Of a stretch of 64,000 nt of DNA, positions 19,349 to 30,711 are shown piece by piece. The DNA lies in NCBI GenBank assembly GCA_001599595.1, contig BCHH01000005.1, positions 786,671 to 850,670 on the forward strand, read 5' to 3'. Under the pieces are notes generated by a model, which saw only the letters and a program-made list of their open reading frames with translations, did not search any database and had not been told where the DNA came from. Within the stretch, counting starts at the first letter, position 1. Each line of letters begins with the position of its first letter. The position numbers and the translations under genes are program-made. The DNA comes from Beverwykella pulmonaria (Eukaryota; Ascomycota; Dothideomycetes; Pleosporales; Melanommataceae).

Positions 19349-22300
19349 TTATCGTCCACGAGTGTTGATGTCTGGTGTCGTTTCTTTCTGCTTTGCAGGT
19401 TCCCTTTTTGGTGTATCCCCTGGCTTTGGAGCCGATTTGACGTTAACAGAGTTTCTCGCGTTAGCCTTTTTGTGTTTTAGTTCTTGCTCGAAGATGGGTC
19501 CAGGCTCATTCGTTTTTGCCCCCTTCCCTCGCGGCCTTGCAACGTTGAGAATCTTACCGCTATTCGCAGCAATGACGTGCCACGTCTTCGGCACGTGCGT
19601 AAAGAACGGATGCGCTTCGTCTGTGTCGCTGATCTTCCACAACTTTCCCTCTCTCTCCTCTAACCACTCCTTCCCACTCTCCGTTTCCCGCACTCGCTCA
19701 AGCACCCACCGCGCGAATTCAGCGTCGTTAGTGATGGTTCTAGGCGCCTTCCAGATCTCCACCTCGAACTTCTTTTTGCCGTCGACCTGGAACACACAAG
19801 TCATGGTCGTGTTGAGCATGCGGATGGCATCTAAATCGGCCGTTGGGAATCCAAAGGCGAAGATGGACGGCCCACCGTTGTGTCGTAGGGGATGATTGAC
19901 GTTTGTCACGATTCGGACATTGGTCTTCTTGTGGAGCAGTTCCCATCCTTCCTCTGCGACTGCAGGAGCGATCGGAGCGAGCATACGGAGGAGGTGAACT
20001 GTGGCATGCCATGTCAGATAGACCATTGTAGCTGATGTTTGAGTAGCCTCATCAATCAGGTTTGTAAGTGACATCAGATCGCTGACAATGGTGTTCAAAG
20101 AGTAGGTCTCCGAATAGGATTTGTTGACGCTCGCAATGGTTTCTTGCGTCTTTAGCCAAAACTTCTGCTCCGAAAGTTTCAGAGAACCTATCATCTCCTC
20201 TTCCACGGTTGCAAACGGAATCGGCTTGGCATGAACGGCCTTTGCAGGTTCTAGCACCCCTGAACGACGGAGCTCAGTGAGCATATCTATCAGGGGCGGG
20301 TCTATATTTGAGGGAGACTTGAAGGTCTCGAGTATATGCGGCGGCATAAAGGGGGCGTTCGAGATTTCGAGCACGCGCGCAAGCCAACGCTGTACGCCGG
20401 AGATGCTAGTCTCGTCCCATTCAAGAACGTCGCTGACTGGTGCTTGAAAAAGCATGTGAGCGCGAGTCACGTCGGCACCGTATGTGGCGATGGTTGTTCC
20501 AGGATCAACGCCGTTGTATTTGCTTTTCGACATTTTCTCAAAGCTGACCTTGGGCGCCAATCCACTTGACACGATAACAGGGGAGGATGGGTTTGTCTTG
20601 TCTACCTCTTCTGGATGCAAGAAACGGCCGGTTTCCGGGTCGGTGTAGGTTTTGCCATGAACCATTCCTTGTGTAATCAGCTTCTTGAACGGCTCGCCCT
20701 TCACCAAGTGACCGCTTGGCCACAGCGGTGTCGTGGAGAGAAATTTGGAGATGAATCGGGCGTAGAGCAGATGAAGAATGGCGTGTTCTACGCCGCCTAC
20801 GTAGACATCGACAGGCATCCCGGTTATCGCCTCGCTCTGGCTAAAAGGAGATTTTTCCTTTGGTGTCAAAAACTTGAAGAAATACCATGACGAGTCCATG
20901 AAGGTATCCATCGTGTCCGTCTCGCGTTCAGCAGCCGCACCGCACTTCGGACAGGTAGTCTTCTTCCAGTCAGCGTCTTCAGCAAGAGGGTTGCCAGTTT
21001 TGCCTTGGAAATACGAATCGGGAAGACTTGGAAGCTCAACGGGCAAATCCGAGTCTGGCACAGGGACTGGGCCGCAGGTGCCGCAGTGAATAATGGGAAT
21101 GGGCGTCCCCCAATACCGCTGCCGACTAATTAACCAGTCTTTGAGGCGCCAGTTCTCGGTTCTCTCGATGGGATGGCCGAACTGCCGCAGCCGCGTAATG
21201 ATTTCCTCCACGGCCTCGTCTGAGGAGAGGGCAGCAAAACCTTTTATGTCGGGTGCCACATAACCCTTCTTCAGCACGGGCGTGTCCTTTCCATTTCCAG
21301 GAAGGAGAGGCAGTGAAGAGCCATGCGGGTCCGCGGTGACGACCACTTTGATCGGACCATCGCCGGCATTGGCGCGCCAGAAAGCGTGATCCCGTTTGTC
21401 ATGGCCTGGGACTCCCATGACGGCGCCTGACCCGTAGTCGTCTAGGACATAGGGCGCGGCATAGACGGGGAGGGGATCGACAACGTTGTCCACTTGGAGG
21501 ATCGTAGCACTGGGATTTCTGGCTGTGACCTGTGGGAGCAGATATCCCTCTCTAGCATCTGGAGAAAAGTGGGGCGCTCGCTGCAGGAATGCGCGCAGTG
21601 CCTCGTCTTCCTTTGCGGTCTCTTGGACAATGGGATGATTCAAGGACAAGGCAATATAGTGGACGCCAAACAACGTGTCGGCTCGAGTCGTGAAGATATC
21701 AATGGGGCTGAATGTGGCTTCGGGGTTCTCCGCTTGTATATCGAAGCGTATTGTGGTGCCGCTGGATCGACCCAGCCAATTGCGCTGCATGGAAAGCACT
21801 CTTTCGGGCCAGTGGCCGCTCTCGGCCAGAGCATCCAGATCCTGCAGCAGCGGGGTTTGGAATGCCTTGATCTTCAGGAACCACTGCTTGAGCATCATCT
21901 TCTCGACCTTGGCGCCGGATCTCCACGAGCACCCGTTGGCGTCTACCTGTTCGTTTGCGAGGACGGTCCTGTCGACGGGGTCGTAGTTGACCAGGGACTC
22001 GGCCTGGTATGCGAGGCCGCGCTCGTGGAGCATGAGGAAGATGCGCTGGGTGTGCTGGTAAAACTCGGGGTCGCAGGTTCGGATTTCCTATCCAAGGCGC
22101 ATCAGTAGGGAGCTGTCGTCGTCCACATTGTGCCTCAACGCACCCTATCCCAGTTCCACTGGCCGCCCATGACGGCCATCTGCGCCTTCATTGCCTGGAT
22201 GTTCTGCAGCGTCCACTTCTCCGGGTGCACGCCCCGCTCGATGGCCGCATTCTCGGCAGGCAGTCCAAAGGCGTCCCAGCCCATGGGATGCAGCACGTCG

Positions 22301-22614
22301 TAGCCCTGCATGTGCTTGAAGCGCGCCAGGACGTCGGAGATGGTGTACACGCGCAGGTGGCCGAGGTGCAGCGTGCCCGACGGGTACGGGAACATGGGCA
22401 GCACGTAGGCCTTGCCGCTGTTTCCCTTGCGCATCTCGTTCCATCTGGGGCCGATCCTGCTCCAATTGGCCTGCCATTTCTTGTCGAGGGCCGGGAACGC
22501 GACGTGTTCAGCGGTCTTGGTTGACGCTGATGTCGTGGATGCGCATCTTCGCAGCGGGCGAGGGCGGAGGGCGCGCCGCCAGCCTACGGGGTGCAGACGG
22601 AGGCTCTGCATCAC
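19349..22614 (-). CDS. NAM2: Mitochondrial leucyl-tRNA synthetase
   Basis: Two exons on the minus strand, 22614-22144 and 22087-19349, separated by a 56-bp intron (gtgcgt..gatag) that restores [16 protein letters not shown]; 1,069 residues. Class I synthetase signatures are present: the HIGH-type motif in [15 protein letters not shown] and KMSKS in [14 protein letters not shown]. The editing (CP1) domain lies between them ([30 protein letters not shown]) and the zinc-like [15 protein letters not shown] and CPKCGAA motifs are seen. The enzyme charges mitochondrial tRNA-Leu; in yeast NAM2 also assists group I intron splicing. The N-terminal ~35 residues are Arg/Ala-rich, fitting mitochondrial import. 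A Lys-rich C-terminal tail extends beyond the yeast protein. Confidence 0.93.
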
Positions 22615-22995
22615 CTGGACGGGGGCTCATGTCGTGGGTAGAGGTCGTTCATGGCCAGGAGAGGGGCAGACGAATTTGTGTGTGTGTTAAGCTCCACTGC
22701 CAAGCCGTCGAGGTGGGCGACTTCCCCAAGCTCAAGCTCGGACGAAACGGGTACTAGTCCGATACGGCAACGCCGCATCCATGACCTGCGACCAGCATTC
22801 GCTCCCCGTTCTTTCACCGTTCATTCACTTCACATATCCCCCTCCCCCCTCCCCCCATACAGCACACGATTACCACGAATAAAGGGGTATACCGCCCCTC
22901 TCATTCCTTCCCTCTCTCCAGCCCCCCCTCCGCCCATGGCTCTTCGAACCGGCGACTGCAGGTAACCCTCCCTCCTCCGTCGCCGCCGCCGCACC
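22615..22995. promoter_or_regulatory. Divergent promoter NAM2 / amino-acid permease
   Basis: A 381-bp shared upstream region. It becomes strongly pyrimidine-rich (22840-22990) in front of the permease start, typical of highly expressed fungal promoters. No named operator was identified. Confidence 0.45.
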
Positions 22996-24937
22996 ATGGC
23001 CGGCCGCTACACGTCTCTGCCAGGCCCGACGCGCGACTCGCTCGAGCTCGCCTCGCTGGCCTCGTCCTCGCACCCGTCGCAGCGCACCTCCCTCTCCTCG
23101 TCCGACTCCGGCCCGCCGTCCTCGCGCAGACTGTCCTTCGACGACGAAGACCCCCTCTCGGAGCTCAATCCCGCCGGCCACGGCGACGCCCGCCCGGGAC
23201 AGCGCCACAACCGCTCCTACAGCGTCTCCTCGGCCTTCGATTTCGCGCCCAATCTGTTCCCCCTCTCGAGCACCGCCCAGGGATACACGGCCCTCGGCGC
23301 GCCCTCCAATGCCGCCCTGGACCCCTCGAGCGCCCTGCACGGCGGGTCGCTGGAGAAAAACAAGAGCATCACCTACCTCAATGGCCTGTCGCTGGTGGTC
23401 GGCCTGATCATTGGCAGCGGCATCTTTTCCTCGCCGTCCCAGGTGAACAGGAACGCCGGGTCGCCCGGCGCGTCGCTGCTGGTCTGGGTCGTGGCCGGCA
23501 TCTTGGCGTGGACCGGTGCGGCGAGCTATGCAGAGCTCGGGGGTGCCATCCCGCTCAACGGCGGCGCCCAGGTCTATCTCTCCAAGATCTTCGGCGAGTG
23601 GGCCGGCTTCCTCTTCACGTGGTGTGCCGTCTGCGTGCTGAAGCCCGGCTCCGCCGCCATCATCGCCATCATCTTCGGCGAGTACCTGGTGCGCGCCATC
23701 ATCGGCGCCGACGCCGTCGATGCGAGCACGTGGCTGAACAAAACCGTCGCCATGTCCGGCCTCGTCTTTGTCACCCTGCTCAACTGCGTGTCGACCAAGG
23801 TCGGCACGCGGAGCGCCGACATCTTCATGTTCATGAAGTTCATCGCGCTGATCGGCGTCACCGTGACGGGCATCGTCGTCGCCGTGACAGGCTTCTCGTA
23901 CAAGGGCCCTGCCAGCGACGACTGGAAAACCAAGGGCTGGTGGGCGGGGACCAACACGGACGTGAGCAACTGGGCCGTGGCCCTCTACGCCGGCCTGTGG
24001 GCGTTCGACGGCTGGGACAATGTACGCCGTTTTTTTCTCCTTCTTCTTCTTCCCCACGCACGCTTCTAACCGGTATGGGTAGGTCAACTACGTGACGGCC
24101 GAGTTTAAGAACCCCACCCGCGACCTGCCCCGCGTGATCCACACCTCTCTCCCGCTCGTCATCGTAAGCTACATCCTGGCCAACATCTCGTACTTCCTCG
24201 TGCTTCCCGCCGAAGTCATCGAGTCGTCCAACACCGTCGCCGTCGCATTTGGCTCGCAAGTGTTTGGCCCCATTGGCTCTCTCATCCTCGCGCTGTTCGT
24301 GTCGGGGTCCTGCTTTGGCGCTCTCAATGCAACCACCTTTACGTCGGGCCGTCTGGTGTACGCCGCAGGGAGAGAAGGATATCTGCCTGCGCTCTTTGGG
24401 ACCATCGGCCTCGGGAAAAGCCACCGAGCTGTCCGGATCCACACCCTGAACGCAGCTTCGAGCAAGAGCCGGATCCCCCGCAAGATCGTCGACTGGTTCG
24501 CTGATGCAGATGCGGGCTTCTTCTTCACCCCCATCTCGGCCATGGCACTCAACGCCGTCCTCACCGGCGTCTACGTCGTCATCGGCTCCTTCGACACGCT
24601 CGTCACCTTCTACGGCGTCGCCGGCTACTCTTTCTACTTCCTCGCCGTGCTCGGCCTCATCATCCTGCGAGTCAAGGAACCCGAGCTGGAGCGCCCGTAC
24701 AAGACTTGGATTACCACGCCCATTATTTTCTGCTGCGTGAGCCTGTTCTTGCTGAGCAGAGCCGTGTTTGCCGAGCCCGTACAGACGTTGCTTGTGGTGG
24801 CGTTTATGGCTGCGGGGCTGATTGTTTGGTTTGCGTGGGTGGGGAGGAGGAGGAATGTAGAGAAGGCGAGGTTTAGGCACAACGAGGACGAGGGCGAGAA
24901 AGACGGGTGGAAGTTCTGGAAACGGTGGAGGAATTGA
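22996..24937 (+). CDS. LAT-type amino-acid permease (methionine permease-like)
   Basis: Two exons, 22996-24021 and 24083-24937, joined across gtacgc..gggtag with branch point cttctaac; 626 residues. After a ~125-residue Ser/Pro-rich cytoplasmic N-terminus come twelve predicted membrane helices of the APC superfamily. The first helix bears the substrate-binding LVVGLIIGSGIFSSPSQV motif typical of L-type transporters, followed by SYAELGGAIPLNGGAQVYL. Closest by pattern are fungal high-affinity methionine permeases (MUP family) and L-type exchangers; the true substrate is not decided by motifs. GC is high and causes long antisense frames. Location: plasma or vacuolar membrane. Confidence 0.87.
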
Positions 24938-25142
24938 ACGTGTTGGAAAGATATGAAAGAATGGTCATTTGTTAGCATGGCGATGAGCCGCCTTGAATAT
25001 ACGCGCGCTCGTCGAACAAGAGCAAGCTTGTCGAGTGCCAATATTACCTTTGGGGGAGTGATGATCTGCCGCCAGCCTCTGCAGATACCACCCCAACAAC
25101 AAGCATCACGCCAACTCGCGCCTTCCACCCTTACAAGATCCC
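24938..25142. other. 3' flank of permease
   Basis: Nothing recognised. Confidence 0.35.
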
Positions 25143-25356
25143 CGTAATACGACCTTGAAGACTCAAGACGGTGGAATTTTGAAGCTCGATCCGAATGAAT
25201 TGGAGAAGCTGTTGGAAAAGTGTCTGGGATTAAGTATAAGACCAGGGGTGGATTTCCGAAGAGTAGGGAGGAGTTGGAGAAGAAAATCAAGGAGTTTGAG
25301 GAGAGCTTGAAGAGCTGTGGGACAGTGGAAAGCGAAGGGTGGGGAGAATGCGAGTA
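25143..25356 (+). pseudogene. Unrecognised coding relic (charged, helical)
   Basis: One frame gives TQDGGILKLDPNELEKLLEK and, after an apparent one-base shift near 25226, the next frame gives GIKYKTRGGFPKSREELEKK followed by KEFEESLKSCG before TAG. Both pieces are protein-like and adjacent, so I read them as one frameshifted relic or as two exons of an unknown gene. I do not recognise the family. Low confidence. Confidence 0.3.
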
Positions 25357-26567
25357 GATTGGGAGAGAGGGCCGAAGAAGCCGTACGTTTTTGGAGGGAA
25401 AGCGAAGAGGGGGATGCGGCGGTTTGTGGCAATGGGAGCTGTGGTTGCGTTTGCAGCGGGGTTGTAGCGGGTTACAAAAGGGTGTTGGGATTGGAGCGGT
25501 TTTTTTACATGATATATGTCGCTCGGCCTCTACCAGCACCGACGGTGAGCTCTTTGAAAGAGCACTCAAATACATCTTACATGTTTCATTTAAGTGTATA
25601 TGATAGTGCTAATGTTGTCTCTAAGAATACTCTCAAAGACCTATGTATGCACCTCGAATAACTTTCAAGACCGATGTCATTCAGGATTTTGTAGAATTGC
25701 CGTCATCCGTCACGCCTTATACTCAAATAGGAAGGAATTTGAGAACGCACTACGGAGCTGACGTAGCATTGAAACCATACCTCCACAAGAATGAGACTGT
25801 CGAGCAGGATATACGATATGACAAATTAGAGTTGCCGGACGACCTAGAGTGGGAGAGGCAAAAGGTACTGGAAGACGAAGAGATGGCCTCCATCAATCCC
25901 TTACTACTATCTACAAGTTGCTCCGTGTATTTTGCAACATCTCCCTCAAATAGCTGCTCTGTTTGTCTTCGTCGCAATACTTTCTTCCTAGCCAGTAGCG
26001 TCGCGCAACAATATTCCAATCCTCAGGTTTCGGCCATAGCATTCGTCGAGGGTTCTGATATCGCTGATGAGGTTTGAGCAGAGGTGGATGAGGGCATGAA
26101 AGTGGCCCTTTGTGGATGTATCTAGAGAGGGATTCCCGTCTTCGGGCCATGAGAGTGAAGGGTCGTCTTTCGGTATGGTGGGTTGGTGGTGCGAAGATGT
26201 TCAGAAAAGAGTTTAGGAACGATGAGGAATCCAACCCCAAGGTACTAGGTTTTCTTTTAGATGGAAAGCTGAACTTTATCGATACAAGAGCCATTGACAG
26301 ACTGCCGTGCCTGCAATTTGGTTTGGCAATCAGATGGTAAGCAGTGCGCCCCGTTCACCATATCCCAATTCAACCCCCCAGCAGATTTCCACCATACTCC
26401 AAACAGCCCCGCTCCCTCAAAGGGATGAGAACATGATAATGAAAGACAATAACGTTAGGCGAACCTTCTCATGTTCAGTCTGCGCATACTCGTTACAAAC
26501 GACTCAATCTAGTGGTCATGCAAAATGACCCAAGATCATAAGTCGAACCTAGCTCGAACTAGATACT
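25357..26567. other. Gene-poor stretch of doubtful frames
   Basis: Frames at 25643-26077 (+; contains DIRYDKLELPDDLEWERQK) and 25911-26294 (-; contains EDWNIVARRYWLGRKY) look partly protein-like but overlap one another and have no family signature, convincing start or splice partners. They may be decayed genes. I make no call. Confidence 0.3.
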
Positions 26568-29154
26568 TTAACTGGACAGCCCTAGCCTCTGCTTCACCTC
26601 TTTAACATCTGGATGATTTTCTCCTAGGGCCTTCACCTGCCTCAAAAGGAGACTCTCAAACAATTTCTGCGCACCATCTAAGTCTCCTGTCTTCTCTAAT
26701 GCAATACCTAGCTGCATCTCCGCCCCCAGAGTCATCCCATGCTCATTACCAAAAAGCTTCCTTCGATCATCCACGACAATCTTATACGTATCCCTTGCTT
26801 CTTCAAACTTCGCTTCCTGCATAAAGATCATCGCTAGTGTATGAAGCTGCGAGATAGAATCCTTTGCTAGCGGCACTCCATTATCGCGATGCTGGCGCAA
26901 CTGTTCCTTTAGCTCAGCGCAAAGAGCTTCCGCTTCACCATGTCGCCCTCGTTTGCCTAGGACTTCGGCAAGAGTCACTTTGGAACGAAGAGTCATTGGT
27001 GAGTAATTGCCGTAGATCTGAGCCGCGAGGTCTTTGGCTTGTTGTAGGTGGATCTCCGCAGCCTCTAGGTCACCAAGGCGCATGTTTACCCAGCCTAAGG
27101 CGTCTTGTGCGAACATACGTCTGAAATCCTTGGCTGGTAAATGGTCGTTTGACATCAGGGCTTCGAGAATGTTCTGCGCATCATTGTACTTGCCTCCACG
27201 TTTGTATTCATCCGCCAGAGCCTGAGACACTGCAATGCTCAAATCTTGCGCATCTGGCTCAGTGTTCTTGGAGATGATGAAGGAAGCAGCCTGTAGTTGA
27301 GAGATCGCCTGAGATTTGTGTTTTGGAAGCCAGCTGTATACCTCGGCGAGATTCAGCAGGTGTTGCACGGTTTCAAGACTCTCCGGACCGGATCTCAACT
27401 GGGCTTGAGTCACGAAGTTTTCATAGGTGAGTCGAAGCAAGTCTTCCACCATCTTTGCGAATGTTGCCCTTTCATCTTCTGGGAAGTAGGAGGCAAGTTG
27501 CCCCTTCAGAACAAACAGATAGAAGAAGCGAGCTGTGTTGAATAGGCGTGGCGGAATTGGTAAAACTGACAGTGGAAGGAAATGCGGGAGCAATTTGTTT
27601 GCCCATTCCACGCAGTTTGTAGAGTCACTAAAGAATTGGCTGATCGAGCTCTGGAGACTAGAATCGTGGGTGGCGTTGCTGACATGGTAAACCCAATAGA
27701 GGGTTGCATATTCTGCAAGAGGGTGCGTGCGCAAAAAGTGCGCACTGTCTAGTGACTCTCCAATGCGGGAAAATGCAGGATGCGAAAGGTAGGTTAAGAG
27801 TGATTTTGCAATGATCAAGTTGCTGGACTCTCGGCGGACGCTTAGGATTTTGTCTTTTGGTGGATGCTCTCTCAAGAGGTAATCACGAAGAGAGTGATGG
27901 ACTGGCTTCAAGATGTCATTTTCGATCTTGATGAGTGAGCCACAGACCTCAACTGCCTCGGCTTCAAGGTCGTGGATGTAAGCGTTGGACTCCACGGCAA
28001 TAGCATTGGTGATTTCGTTAAGACGTAGCGGCCGGACTGCGAACAAGATCCATCGAAGGATCTGGTCACGCAGCAGAATCTGACCGGCAGTAAGGCCTGT
28101 AGATTGTTTTGAGAAGACTGAACTGTAAAGGTCGTCGAGAGAAGCAGGTATGTTGCGTAAGCTCTCCAAAAATTGACTCTCGCTAGGCTCATTCGTCAGC
28201 AAGCAATCGAAGGAAGAACTTACAAAGAGCGCCCTGAAAATGAGGCAACGTAGACTCTTGCTTTGTAGAAATGGAGTGGACACGGAATGCAAACCGTGGT
28301 TCTACTTACTCTTCGGCCGAAGCTGAGATAGGTGCCTCCCCAGCTAGGATCTTGAGTGCGAGAGCGGCCCAAACGAAGTTTCCCTCGGATTGCTCAAGAA
28401 CGGCTGCACCAACGGGAAGTTTCCATGCCTCCAGTTCTCGGTACATTACCAGTTCTGACTGAATGAAGCACTCCAAGTCCTCGTTGACTAAGTCTGCCGT
28501 CACAAGTATGCTAGGAGAGTCGTTCACTGCTCTTCGAATGTTTGTATGAGTACGACTCGAGAGAAGCAATTTTTTACCTGTGTCTTTAATGCCCGTCAAT
28601 GCTACCAGCTTAGAGGCGAAATCAAAACCTGACGATTGAAGGTATCTATCCGGTAGCTCGTCCATGCCGTCGATAATAAGAGTGGCATTAGGTAAATCCT
28701 TAAGAACACTGGAAAATGTGTCCCATAGTCTATGGGTAGCATCCAGGGGTGGAGTTTGATCACCTGGTGACACCTCAGTGGTGGACTCGATGACGATGGC
28801 CCTGGCCTCATCCCCCAGTCCTGGATACTTCAGCACCTGGACGAGGAGCGATCGTAGTACCGAGCTCGGAGTGGAGTTTGCGTCGCAAAAGTAGGATAAC
28901 GTCCCCCCTTCTGTGTTCTCCTGCTGGATATCCTTGAGGATGAACTGGGCGAGAAAGGTTTTGCCATGGCCTGGAGGTCCATGAAGCCAAAGGACAGAGG
29001 TTGCATTTTCTTCGCTAGCCTTCCAGCTTTTGTAGGCTGGCTCTCGCAGAATCCATTCGCATGTTGCTGGAAGCCGCTGTTTTTTTCCACGTTGGCTTTC
29101 GGCCTGGGACGATTCACCAGCGCTTGGTGATCGTTTTTTAGACGAGCTGGACAT
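26568..29154 (-). CDS. NACHT-TPR STAND protein (NLR-like)
   Basis: Exons 29154-28310 and 28182-26568, joined across a 127-bp intron (gtaagt..cctag) to give SASAEDESQFLESLRNIP; 819 residues. The start at ATG 29154 is chosen because the NACHT linker motif TCEWILREPAYKSW follows within 45 residues; the upstream open frame looks like leader. P-loop GPPGHGKT is at 59-66 and Walker B LIIDGMDEL at 159-167, so ATP binding is expected. The C-terminal ~300 residues contain TPR-like repeats (LGDLEAAEIHLQQAKDLAAQ; FEEARDTYKIVVDDRRKLFG; TGDLDGAQKLFESLL). There is no N-terminal effector domain (no HET, PNP, patatin or Goodbye-like region). Fungal NACHT-TPR proteins include heterokaryon-incompatibility and immune receptors; a partner may supply the effector. 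Confidence 0.85.
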
Positions 29155-29642
29155 GGTTCTCAGCAACAGAGAGCCCGAGGAATGAAGGGTGAATGTAGAA
29201 TTAGGGTAACGAAGGGTACGATGAAATCTCGACCCAGGGCCGGAAAAGGAGTGTGTTAAATACCGATGACAGCGGAAAAGACTAGCAGTGTGGCTCATGA
29301 AGGCATCCGCAATTGAAAGCCTCAAGGGCCACAAGTCGCCGCAATAAATTATCAGCAGGCAGCGATTTTCGTTAGTGATGTGTAGAGCATGAGCCCATAT
29401 TGAAACGCGTGCGGGGGTGGACACCGGTCAAGAGCTGGACATATGTTGGCGCTGTGGCTGAGGGGGCTGCGACAACACGAACCTCAGCCGGGCCCCTTGG
29501 ACGACCAGGATGAGCGAGCGCCTTCCGCTATGCCATTTCAGCTGCTCTCCTGCCATTCTATAATTCGCATTTATCCTCACATATTATATACTCTAACGTT
29601 CCTGCTGCTAAGACTGTGTTTTCATATCCCATCTACCAACCA
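29155..29642. promoter_or_regulatory. Divergent promoter region NACHT-TPR / S1-P1 nuclease
   Basis: The 488 bp between divergent starts. No defined sites were recognised. Confidence 0.4.
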
Positions 29643-30569
29643 ATGAGGGCTTGGGCTCTTTCCCTTTGCCTCCTTGGCATATTGTCCTTCTGCGACGCCT
29701 GGGGTAATCTTGCCCATCGCACAATTGCGCTGCTCGCCCAACTACACTTCACACCCGAAGCATCGGAATACACGCGAGGTCTGCTGGGGAGCGAAACTAT
29801 CGATTCGGCCGCTATCTGGGCAGACACTTACAAACTGCTCCCATGGGGCCGCAAAACAGCCTCTTGGCACTTTGTCGATGCTCAGGACGATCCACCGAAT
29901 TCATGCAGCGTTGACTACCACCGGGATTGCCAACCTAATCGGACGTGCATCATCACCGCCATTTTGGACATGACAGACAAGATAGTGGATACAACAGTGC
30001 CGCCAAAGGAGAGGAGGAAGGCACTGAAGTTCCTCCTGCATCTTATCGGCGACCTGCATTGTCCGCTCCACGCTGAAAGCATCGCTCGCGGCGGCAACGA
30101 CATTCCTGTGTTGTATCGGAGCCGGAAGACCAATTTGCACTTTGCTTGGGATGTTCTAATACCACGGGATGCAGCTAGTGGTGAAGGACAGAACGAAGTG
30201 GAGGTGGCCAGGCGCTGGGCCCACCAGCTTTCTAACAGCACTATAGAAGAGCCAGGCACTCTGTCCATTCATAGTAGCTATGCCCAAGGAGATCTAGGGG
30301 GCTCTATGATACCTCTCAACCCTAGGAACCACTATGAAGAGCAGCTTCTGCGTTGGGCAAGAGAGGCTAATGCTTTGATCTGCACTGTAGTGCTCAAGGA
30401 TGGAGTGGAGGCCATTAGGGGGAAAGAGCTGTCGGGGAAGTATTCCCAAGCTTCATTCGCGGTCATTGAACAGCAGATTGCTCGCTCGGGCGTAAGACTT
30501 GCGACCTGGATAAATTTACTAGCTGTAAATATGGCAGACAAGACTAAGGAGAGAAACGAGTTAAGGTAG
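29643..30569 (+). CDS. Secreted S1/P1-type nuclease
   Basis: A single-exon gene of 308 residues from ATG 29643. A signal peptide (1-19) would leave Trp20 as the mature N-terminus (WGNLAHR), which is needed because that Trp and the following His are zinc ligands in nuclease P1/S1. The other ligands are present: Asp in IWADTYK, His in SWHFVD, the HLIGDLHCPLHAE cluster, and His/Asp in LHFAWDVL. All ligands expected for the three-zinc site can be matched. Such enzymes cut single-stranded DNA and RNA and remove 3'-phosphates, usually outside the cell. It is divergent from the NACHT-TPR gene. Family assignment is firm. Confidence 0.9.
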   Translation: MRAWALSLCLLGILSFCDAWGNLAHRTIALLAQLHFTPEASEYTRGLLGSETIDSAAIWADTYKLLPWGRKTASWHFVDAQDDPPNSCSVDYHRDCQPNRTCIITAILDMTDKIVDTTVPPKERRKALKFLLHLIGDLHCPLHAESIARGGNDIPVLYRSRKTNLHFAWDVLIPRDAASGEGQNEVEVARRWAHQLSNSTIEEPGTLSIHSSYAQGDLGGSMIPLNPRNHYEEQLLRWAREANALICTVVLKDGVEAIRGKELSGKYSQASFAVIEQQIARSGVRLATWINLLAVNMADKTKERNELR

Positions 30570-30711
30570 TTCTGGCACAAAATTACAGGAATGAAAACAG
30601 AATAAGAGTACAGGGATGAAAACAGTAAGCCAAAGAACTATTCCTTCGCTTGAAAATGTTCCTTGAACGCTCCACCATCAACGATCATGACCTTCATTAC
30701 GTCTTGAAATT

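Noticed and set aside
22870..24880. Long minus-strand frames opposite the amino-acid permease
   Set aside because: They are low-complexity Arg/Gly/Ala-rich shadows produced by GC-rich codons of the permease; no motif, start context or introns.
24634..25575. A 313-codon minus-strand frame across the permease end
   Set aside because: Overlaps the permease 3' end and has a Ser/Pro/His-rich random-like sequence with no motif.
28224..28233. A possible 10-nt micro-exon in the NACHT-TPR intron
   Set aside because: Splice signals exist on both sides, but including it shifts the frame of the next exon; removing the whole 127-bp intron keeps the frame.
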